Source: Caulobacteraceae bacterium
GTDB lineage: Bacteria > Pseudomonadota > Alphaproteobacteria > Caulobacterales > Caulobacteraceae
Direction of reading: 5' to 3'
DNA: 64,000 nucleotides
NCBI GenBank assembly: GCA_019247715.1
Contig: JAFBAO010000088.1
Location: 1-64,000, forward strand
Below the pieces are notes generated by a model. The model saw nothing but the letters and a program-made list of their open reading frames with translations. It had not been told where the DNA came from and made no database searches. The number at the start of each line of letters is the position of its first letter. Positions within the stretch are counted from its first letter, which is position 1. Positions 57,787 to 64,000 of the stretch are shown one piece after another. The position numbers and the translations under genes are program-made.

Positions 57787-60027
57787 ATGGAGTCAGATCC
57801 CGCCTTGCCCTTGGGCCGCCCGGCGTCGGGCAGGCGCGCGTGGCCGGCCTTTCTGGAATCGCCGCGGCTGGTCGGCGCGGGGTTCGCCGTGGCGGCGATT
57901 CTCACCGCGGCCGCCGTGGGACTGGGCTCGTCGCCGACCCTGTCCGGTCCGCTGGGCCCGGCCAGCCCCCTGGTCCTGGCCCTGGTGGGCGCCGACCTCG
58001 TCCTCATCCTGGCGCTCGGAAGCCTGATCGGCTGGCGGCTCGCCGGGCTGGCGGACAAGCAGGCCCGGGACGCCGGCGCGCGCCTGCACCTGCGGTTCGT
58101 GACCCTGTTCGCCCTGGCCGCTGTAGCGCCGGCGCTGGTGGTCGCCCTGTTCTTCGGGGTGCTGGTGACCCGTGGGGTGGAAAGCTGGTTCAACACCCGG
58201 GTTGAGACGGTGGTGGAGAATTCGGCCACGGTGGCGCGCTCGTACGTCGACGAGCAGGGCCTCTACATCCGCGACCACGCCGCTTCGATGGCCCGGGAGC
58301 TGAACAACGCCGGCCCCAGCCAACTGGCGAGCTCGCCGGTGGCCTTCTCGCTCTTCCTCGGCCAGCAAGCGAGCGACAACGGCTTCACCGCCGCCTACGT
58401 GATCGATCGCGGCGGCCGGATCCTCGCCAGCGCCCACGCCGGGATCGCCCCCGAGTTTCTTCTGCCGCCGGCCAAGCTCTTCGCGGCCGCCGATCCGGGC
58501 GACGAGGTGGAGGCGAACTCTTTCGAGGGCGAAGAGCTCTTCCGGGCGCTCTACCGGCTGCGCGGCTATCCCGACGCCTATCTGTACGTGGTCCGGCCCG
58601 TGACCCACGGCGTCTTCAGCCACCTGCGCGAGACCAGCGATTCGGTGGCCGCCTACCGTCAGGCCAAGGAGAGCCGGGGGCGCATCCAGGCGGGCTTCGC
58701 CTTCATCTACGCCGAGGCGGTGCTGGTGGTGCTGCTGGGCGCGGTCTCGTTCGGCATGTCGGCCGCCGACAGCATCGCCGGCCCCGTCGCCCGCCTCGTC
58801 CAGGCCTCGGGCAAGATCGCCGGGGGCGATCTCACGGTGCGCGTCGACACCCGATCTGGTCCTGATGAGATCGGCGTGTTGTCACGCGCTTTCAATAGGA
58901 TGACAAGTGATCTTGAGACGCAACAGAAAGCCTTGATGACCGCTCACAAGGAGGCAGAGTCGCGCCGTCAGTTCGTCGAGACCATGCTCTTCGGGCTCAG
59001 CGCGGGAGTGATCGGGCTCGACCGGACGGGCCGCGCCTCGGTGGTCAACCGCCAGGCGGCCGCCCTGCTGGAGCCTGCCGGAGACGCCGTCGGGCGCCCG
59101 CTCACCACGCTGGCGCCGGAGTTCTCCGACGCGGTCGAGCGCGCCGCCCGCTCGGGCCAGGAGGTCGAGGAGGACCTGGACATCGTCCGGGGGGGCGAGG
59201 CGCGGCGCCTGCGGCTGCGGGTGAGCCACAGTCCCGAGGGCCTGGTGCTGACCTTCGACGACATCAGCCGTCTAGTGGCGGCCCAGCGCAATGCGGCCTG
59301 GCGCGACGTCGCGCGGCGCATCGCCCACGAAATCAGGAATCCGCTGACTCCCATCCAGCTCTCGGCCGAGCGGCTGCGGCGCAAGTACCGCAAGGAGATC
59401 GCCACGGACCTCGAGACCTTCGACCGCTGCACCGACACCATCGTGCGCCAGGTCGGCGACATCGGCCGCATGGTCGACGAGTTCTCGGCTTTCGCCCGGA
59501 TGCCTGCGCCGGTCTTCGCCGAGCATGACGCCGGCGAGCTCCTTCGTCAGGCCGTGTTCGCCCAGCGGGTGGCCGATCCGGCCACCTCCATCGAGATCGT
59601 CGAGCCCTCGGGGCCCGCGCCGGTGGTGTGTGACGGGCGCATGGTCGGCCAGGCGCTCGCCAACCTGCTCAAGAACGCCGGCGAGGCGATCTTGGCGCGC
59701 CGCCAGGACCCGGCCGCGCCGCCCGGCCGGATCACCGCCTGCCTGAGCCTGGACGCTCGGCAGGCGAGCTTCGAGATCGAGGACAATGGCGTCGGCCTGC
59801 CGGCGAAGGACCGCGGACGGCTCACCGAGCCCTACGTCACCACCCGCGAGAAGGGCACCGGCCTTGGGCTGGCGATCGTCAAGCGAATCATGGAGGAGCA
59901 CGGAGGCGACCTTCAGATAGGAGACGCCGCCGAGCGTCCCGGCGCGCGGATGGTCTTGCGCCTTCCCCTCGGCCGTCCGATCGCTCCCGGCGTCGATGTC
60001 GGCGAGCACGTCCTGAAAGAAGCTTGA
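57787..60027 (+). CDS. ntrY: Nitrogen regulation sensor kinase NtrY
   Basis: 746 residues. Membrane helices at the N-terminus (AAVGLGSSPTLSG region, VLALVGADLVLILALGSLIGWRLAG, ALAAVAPALVVALFFGVLV), a periplasmic sensor region, another helix (FAFIYAEAVLVVLLGAVSFGMSAA), HAMP, a PAS segment (VNRQAAALLEP) and HisKA with His514 (ARRIAHEIRNPLTPIQLSAERLRRKY). The catalytic ATPase boxes are intact. It partners NtrX in control of nitrogen, redox and envelope genes. Confidence 0.95.
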   Translation: MESDPALPLGRPASGRRAWPAFLESPRLVGAGFAVAAILTAAAVGLGSSPTLSGPLGPASPLVLALVGADLVLILALGSLIGWRLAGLADKQARDAGARLHLRFVTLFALAAVAPALVVALFFGVLVTRGVESWFNTRVETVVENSATVARSYVDEQGLYIRDHAASMARELNNAGPSQLASSPVAFSLFLGQQASDNGFTAAYVIDRGGRILASAHAGIAPEFLLPPAKLFAAADPGDEVEANSFEGEELFRALYRLRGYPDAYLYVVRPVTHGVFSHLRETSDSVAAYRQAKESRGRIQAGFAFIYAEAVLVVLLGAVSFGMSAADSIAGPVARLVQASGKIAGGDLTVRVDTRSGPDEIGVLSRAFNRMTSDLETQQKALMTAHKEAESRRQFVETMLFGLSAGVIGLDRTGRASVVNRQAAALLEPAGDAVGRPLTTLAPEFSDAVERAARSGQEVEEDLDIVRGGEARRLRLRVSHSPEGLVLTFDDISRLVAAQRNAAWRDVARRIAHEIRNPLTPIQLSAERLRRKYRKEIATDLETFDRCTDTIVRQVGDIGRMVDEFSAFARMPAPVFAEHDAGELLRQAVFAQRVADPATSIEIVEPSGPAPVVCDGRMVGQALANLLKNAGEAILARRQDPAAPPGRITACLSLDARQASFEIEDNGVGLPAKDRGRLTEPYVTTREKGTGLGLAIVKRIMEEHGGDLQIGDAAERPGARMVLRLPLGRPIAPGVDVGEHVLKEA

Positions 60028-60028
60028 G

Positions 60029-61420
60029 ATGGCCCACGACGTCCTGGTGGTCGACGACGAGATCGACATCCGCGAGCTGGTGGCGGGGATCCTGTCGGAC
60101 GAGGGCTACGCGGTTCGCACCGCCGGCGATTCCGAACAGGCGCTGATGGCGATCCGGGCCCGCCGGCCCTCGCTGCTGATCCTCGACATCTGGATGCAGG
60201 GCGGCGGGATGGACGGCCTCGAGCTCCTCGACCTGGTCAAGAGCCTCGACGCCGACATGCCGGTGATCATGATCTCCGGCCACGGCAATATCGAAACCGC
60301 GGTGAGCTCCATCAAGCGCGGCGCCTACGACTTCCTGGAGAAACCGTTCAAGTCCGACCGCCTAATGCTGCTGGTGGAGCGGGCCATCGAGGCCGCCGGC
60401 CTGAGGCGTGAGAACCGCCGTCTGAAGGCCCTCGCGGGCGCGCCGAGCGGCTTTCTGGGCTCCTCGACCGCCGCCCAGCAGCTTCGCCAGACCATCGCCA
60501 AGGTCGCCTCCGCCAACAGCCGCATCCTGATCACCGGCCCTCCGGGCGCCGGCAAGGAGACGGCCGCCCGGCTGATCCATGATTCCAGCCAACGTTCGAA
60601 GGGCGAGTTCATCGCCATCAGCGCCGCCGGCATGACCCCCGAGCGGATGGACCTGGAGCTGTTCGGCGAGGAAGGGGAGGGCGGTCGCCCCCGCAAGATC
60701 GGGGTGTTCGAGCGGGCCCACGGCGGCACCCTCTACCTCGACGAAGTGGCCGACATGCCTCGCGAGAGCCAGGGCCGCATCTTGCGGGTGCTGGTGGACC
60801 AGCGGTTCCGGCGGGTCGGCGGCGACAGCGACGTCCAGGTGGACGTGCGGGTGATCTCCTCGAGCTCGCGCGAGCTTCGCGAAGAGATCGCCGCGGGCCG
60901 ATTCCGCGAAGACCTGTTCCACCGCCTGAACGTGGTGCCCCTTAGGGTTCCTGGCCTCGAAGAGCGGCGGGACGACATCCCCGAGCTGCTGGATGACTGC
61001 ATGGCGCTGATCGCCGCCGCCCAGGGGCTGCCGCGGCGCACCCTCTCCGAGGACGCGGTGGCCACCCTGCAGGTTCAAGCCTGGCCCGGCAACGTGCGCC
61101 AGTTGCGCAACATGGTGGAGCGGATCCTGATCCTCGCCCCCGGCGATCCCTCCGAGCCGATCACCGCCGAGATGCTGCCGCCGGAGGCCACCTCCCAGGC
61201 GCCGGCCGGAGGCCTCGGCGCCGATCGGATCATCGCCCTGCCGCTTCGCGAGGCGCGCGAGCTCTTCGAGCGCGAGTACCTCGACGCCCAGATCATGCGG
61301 TTCGGCGGCAACATCTCGCGCACCGCCGCCTTCATCGGCATGGAGCGTTCGGCCCTGCACCGCAAGTTGAAGTCCCTGGGCTTCGGGGCCGCCAAGGGGC
61401 TGGAGGAGGGGGACGACTGA
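60029..61420 (+). CDS. ntrX: Response regulator NtrX lacking the GAFTGA loop
   Basis: 463 residues, starting one base after ntrY ends. Receiver Asp53 (LLILDIWMQGGGMDGLELLDL), AAA+ domain with Walker A GPPGAGKE (170-177), Walker B GGTLYLDEVADMP and a Fis-type HTH at the end (ISRTAAFIGMERSALHRKLKSLGF). As in the neighbouring NtrC, the GAFTGA loop is replaced (LFGEEGEGGRPRKIGVFERA, ~211-230), so it is unlikely to activate sigma-54 polymerase. Confidence 0.95.
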   Translation: MAHDVLVVDDEIDIRELVAGILSDEGYAVRTAGDSEQALMAIRARRPSLLILDIWMQGGGMDGLELLDLVKSLDADMPVIMISGHGNIETAVSSIKRGAYDFLEKPFKSDRLMLLVERAIEAAGLRRENRRLKALAGAPSGFLGSSTAAQQLRQTIAKVASANSRILITGPPGAGKETAARLIHDSSQRSKGEFIAISAAGMTPERMDLELFGEEGEGGRPRKIGVFERAHGGTLYLDEVADMPRESQGRILRVLVDQRFRRVGGDSDVQVDVRVISSSSRELREEIAAGRFREDLFHRLNVVPLRVPGLEERRDDIPELLDDCMALIAAAQGLPRRTLSEDAVATLQVQAWPGNVRQLRNMVERILILAPGDPSEPITAEMLPPEATSQAPAGGLGADRIIALPLREARELFEREYLDAQIMRFGGNISRTAAFIGMERSALHRKLKSLGFGAAKGLEEGDD

Positions 61421-62283
61421 TGGGGCGGGTCGCCTATGTGAACGGCCGGTTCGCGCCCCACGGGGAGGCGGCGGTCAGCGTGGAGGACCGCGGCTACCAG
61501 TTCGCCGACGGGGTCTACGAGGTCTGGGCGGTGCTAGGCGGGCGCCTGGCCGATGCGGACGGCCATTTCCAGCGGCTCGAGCGCAGCCTCCGCGAGCTGA
61601 AGATCGTCCCGCCCATGACGCGCGCCGCCCTTGAGGTGGTGCTGCGCGAGACGGTGCGGCGCAACCGGGTGCGCGAGGGACTCGTCTATCTGCAGGTGAC
61701 CCGCGGCGTCGCACCGCGCGACCACGCCTTCCCGTCGCCCGCGCCCCGCCCCTCCGTCGTCGTCACCGCCCATTCCGTGGACCGGGCCGCCGCCGACGCC
61801 AGGGCCGAGGCCGGGGCGGCGGTGATCACCGTCCCGGAGACCCGCTGGGCGCGCTGCGACATCAAGACCGTCGCCCTGCTCCCCAATGTGTTGGCCAAGC
61901 AGCAGGCGAGGGCGGCCGGGGCGGTGGAGGCCTGGTTCGTGGACGAGCTCGGCCTCGTCACCGAGGGCGCCTCCAGCAACGCCTGGATCGTCGACAAGGC
62001 GGGTGCCCTTCGGACCCGGGACACCCAGGCGAACATTCTGAGAGGCATCACCCGCGGCACCCTGCTTCGGGTGATGGCCCGCGAGGGCCTGAAGGTGGAG
62101 GAGCGGCCCTTCACGCCCCAGGAGGCGCTGGAGGCGCGCGAAGCCTTCATCACGGGCGCCGGAACGCTGTTGCTGCCTATCGTGCGGGTGGACGGGCACA
62201 CAGTAGGGAATGGCAAGGTTGGGCCGGTGGCGAAACAGCTGAGGCGACTCTATATCGAGGAGGCGCGGCGAACGGCGGTCTGA
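61420..62283 (+). CDS. dat: D-amino-acid transaminase
   Basis: 287 residues; ATG shares one base with the ntrX stop. Class IV PLP aminotransferase with YQFADGVYEVWAVLGG, the PLP lysine Lys149 (RCDIKTVALLPNVLAKQQA) and EGASSNAWIVD. It makes D-amino acids, such as D-glutamate or D-alanine for peptidoglycan, from 2-oxo acids. Its position between ntrX and hfq is usual in alphaproteobacteria. Confidence 0.9.
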   Translation: MGRVAYVNGRFAPHGEAAVSVEDRGYQFADGVYEVWAVLGGRLADADGHFQRLERSLRELKIVPPMTRAALEVVLRETVRRNRVREGLVYLQVTRGVAPRDHAFPSPAPRPSVVVTAHSVDRAAADARAEAGAAVITVPETRWARCDIKTVALLPNVLAKQQARAAGAVEAWFVDELGLVTEGASSNAWIVDKAGALRTRDTQANILRGITRGTLLRVMAREGLKVEERPFTPQEALEAREAFITGAGTLLLPIVRVDGHTVGNGKVGPVAKQLRRLYIEEARRTAV

Positions 62284-62355
62284 GAAGGGCGTTTCGCCGA
62301 CGGGAACTCGTGTGTGGCGGCCGAGCCGCCTTCAATGACAAAGGGGATCAACCCG

Positions 62356-62613
62356 ATGAGCGTCACCACCGCCGACAAGAAACAGAACCTTCAAGACACC
62401 TTCCTCAACAGCGTGCGCCGCTCGAAGACGCCGCTCACCATCTTCCTGGTGAACGGCGTGAAGCTTCAGGGGGTCGTGAGCTGGTTCGACAATTTCTGCG
62501 TCCTGCTGCGGCGGGACGGCCAGACGCAGCTCGTCTACAAGCACGCAATCTCCACCATCATGCCCGCTCAGCCGGTCCAGCTCTACGAGCCGGGCCCAGA
62601 CGATCACGATTGA
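62356..62613 (+). CDS. hfq: RNA chaperone Hfq
   Basis: 85 residues from the ATG at 62356, with AAGGGGAT eight bases upstream; two earlier in-frame ATGs are not supported by a ribosome site. Sm1 motif ([34 protein letters not shown]) and Sm2 YKHAIST are intact. It forms a hexamer that pairs small RNAs with mRNAs. hflX starts inside its stop codon. Confidence 0.97.
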   Translation: MSVTTADKKQNLQDTFLNSVRRSKTPLTIFLVNGVKLQGVVSWFDNFCVLLRRDGQTQLVYKHAISTIMPAQPVQLYEPGPDDHD

Positions 62614-63932
62614 AGCCGCCTAGCCTAGAACGCAGCGATCCCATTCAGTCCGCCCTGGTCCTGCATCCGGACCGGGACCGGAAGGACGCCGTCCGGAGGC
62701 CCGCGGCGCGGCTGGCCGAAGCTGTGGGCCTCGCCGAGGCCCTCGACCTCGACGTGCGCGAGGCGCTGGTGGCGCCCTTGCGCGCGCCCACGCCGGCGAC
62801 CTTGCTGGGCGCGGGCAAGGTCGCCGAGGTGGCGGGTCTGGTCGAGGGCGAAGCGCTGGACGTCGTGGTCGTGGACGACACCCTCTCGCCCGTTCAGCAG
62901 CGCAACCTGGAGCGGGCCTGGAAGGCCAAGGTGATCGACCGGGCTGGACTGATCCTGGAGATCTTCGCCCGGCGGGCCCGCACCCGCGAAGGGCGCCTGC
63001 AGGTGGAGCTGGCGCGCCTGGAGTACGAGCGCTCGCGGCTGGTGCGCACCTGGACCCACCTGGAGCGCCAGCGCGGCGGCTTCGGGGTGATGGGGGGCCC
63101 CGGCGAGACTCAGATCGAGACCGACCGGCGGCTCCTGGCCGAGCGGGTAGGGCGTCTGAAGCGCGAGCTGGAGGAAGTGCGCCGAACCCGCGCGCTCGGC
63201 CGCCAGGCGCGTCGGCGCGTGCCATTCCCGGCCATCGCCCTCGTGGGCTACACCAACGCCGGCAAGTCGACCCTCTTCAACCGGCTCACCGAGGCGGGGG
63301 TGCTGGCCGAGGACATGCTGTTCGCCACCCTCGACCCCACGCTCCGGCGTCTCAGGCTCCCCGGCGGCCGGGCGGCGATCCTTTCCGACACCGTCGGCTT
63401 CATCTCGGACTTGCCCCACGAACTGGTGGAGGCCTTCCGCGCCACGCTGGAAGAGGTGAAGGAGGCCGACATCATCCTACACGTCCGCGACATCGCCACC
63501 CCCGAGAGCGAGGCCGAGGCGAGCGACGTGCGCCGGGTGCTGGACGATCTCGAGGTGGGGGAGGCCGGCGGCCAACGCGTCCTCGAGGTGTGGAACAAGC
63601 TCGACCTCATCCCGGAGGAGGCGCGCTCCTTCCTGACCGCCCGAGCCGAGAACGACCGGGGCGGGGCCGCGGCGGTGTCGGCGACGACCGGGGAAGGGTG
63701 CGAGCGGCTTCTGCGTCGGCTGGCGGCGCTGGTGGACGAGGGGCCGTTGCTGACCATCACCTTGGCCGCCTCGGACGGCGAGGCGCTCGCCTGGCTCTAC
63801 CGCCACGGCCGGGTGCTCGGCCGCAACGAGGAGGAGGGCGCGGTCACCGTGAAGGCCCGCCTGGACGCCACGGCCCTGGGCCGCTTCGAACGTCTGCGCC
63901 CGCAGGCGGCGGCCGCCGCCGCGGCGGAGTAG
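62610..63932 (+). CDS. hflX: Ribosome-associated GTPase HflX
   Basis: 440 residues. The start is a TTG that overlaps the hfq stop by four bases (TTGA); no better start exists before the conserved region. HflX N-terminal domain ([44 protein letters not shown]), helical [15 protein letters not shown] and G domain ([57 protein letters not shown]). It binds ribosomes and can rescue stalled or heat-damaged 70S. Translational coupling to hfq is likely. Confidence 0.93.
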   Translation: MKPPSLERSDPIQSALVLHPDRDRKDAVRRPAARLAEAVGLAEALDLDVREALVAPLRAPTPATLLGAGKVAEVAGLVEGEALDVVVVDDTLSPVQQRNLERAWKAKVIDRAGLILEIFARRARTREGRLQVELARLEYERSRLVRTWTHLERQRGGFGVMGGPGETQIETDRRLLAERVGRLKRELEEVRRTRALGRQARRRVPFPAIALVGYTNAGKSTLFNRLTEAGVLAEDMLFATLDPTLRRLRLPGGRAAILSDTVGFISDLPHELVEAFRATLEEVKEADIILHVRDIATPESEAEASDVRRVLDDLEVGEAGGQRVLEVWNKLDLIPEEARSFLTARAENDRGGAAAVSATTGEGCERLLRRLAALVDEGPLLTITLAASDGEALAWLYRHGRVLGRNEEEGAVTVKARLDATALGRFERLRPQAAAAAAAE

Positions 63933-63970
63933 GGCCCAGCCCCTGACGTGATGCCGGGGCCAGACGGGCC
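63933..63970 (+). terminator. Possible stem-loop after hflX
   Basis: GCCCC (63939-63943) can pair with GGGGC (63956-63960), extended outside by GGCCC (63933-63937) and GGGCC (63966-63970). No T-run follows, so this is at best a weak or Rho-linked transcript end. The last 30 bases of the window contain no gene I can identify. Confidence 0.3.
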
Positions 63971-64000
63971 GACGCCAAGCTGGAGTTCGTCTGGGAACCA

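Noticed and set aside
63971..64000. Possible start or end of a next gene at the window edge
   Set aside because: Short open stretches exist on both strands, but 30 bases cannot support a call.

Overview
The window is very GC-rich, almost fully coded, and reads as chromosomal DNA of a Caulobacterales alphaproteobacterium, most likely Phenylobacterium or a close relative. The basis for this is the ntrB-ntrC-ntrY-ntrX-dat-hfq-hflX run, a bifunctional ispDF, an mce-DUF1467-lol block, an alphaproteobacterial-type dnaE, and a SidA-sized peptide just upstream of dnaE. The species call is inference from gene content and order. I saw no rRNA, tRNA, CRISPR array, transposase or integrase.

Layout. 1-4.5 kb: the 3' end of RNase J, a thioesterase, an acyl-CoA ligase, a CorA-type transporter and a small unknown gene. 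4.7-12.7 kb: a complete kdp potassium-uptake operon (kdpF-A-B-C-D-E), with a second tiny one-helix ORF directly before kdpF. 13.3-19.9 kb: a compact glycan-modification cluster. A QdtA/FdtA-like ketoisomerase fused to a DegT aminotransferase is followed by a methyltransferase, a PglD/NeuD-like acyltransferase and a GNAT protein, all on +. Facing them are a beta-propeller protein and an OGT/SPINDLY-type glycosyltransferase. 20-26 kb: a fatty acid hydroxylase family membrane protein, an RMND1/DUF155 protein, several exported unknowns, a Cys/Met-type PLP enzyme, a DUF985 cupin and a dodecin. 26.3-33.8 kb: a large exported unknown, a Rap1a/Tai-like exported protein, an OmpA-type lipoprotein, a Tat-exported molybdenum hydroxylase with its 2Fe-2S subunit, and small unknowns. 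33.9-37.4 kb: a membrane protein / winged-helix regulator / UppS-like operon with two matching 17-bp palindromes, and a cNMP-binding thioredoxin-reductase-like flavoprotein. 37.5-40.2 kb: mce, DUF1467 and lolE/lolD. 40.2-49.4 kb: a cation antiporter, a GFA protein, a PQQ-type dehydrogenase-cytochrome c, membrane proteins, an enoyl-CoA hydratase, a wax ester synthase/DGAT, a Trp/Gly/His-rich repeat protein and a lipase. 49.4-53.1 kb: a SidA-like 29-residue peptide with a near-consensus SOS box, then dnaE. 53.3-64 kb: a CinA-domain protein, ispDF, the Ntr regulators, D-amino-acid transaminase, hfq and hflX.

Two organising ideas stand out. First, from memory the usual Caulobacterales order is RNase J, mce, DUF1467, proS, lolCE, lolD, dnaE. 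Here those genes keep their order but are split by about 37 kb and 9 kb of accessory genes, and proS is missing. Second, several small elements look like real regulatory or signalling parts: the SidA-like peptide with its SOS box, the paired palindromes around the winged-helix regulator, the extra peptide before kdpF, and NtrC and NtrX without the GAFTGA loop.

The best candidates for an undescribed system are the glycan cluster built on the fused QdtA-DegT enzyme and a GT41 protein glycosyltransferase (13.3-19.9 kb), and the self-regulated membrane protein / wHTH / UppS operon (33.9-35.7 kb).
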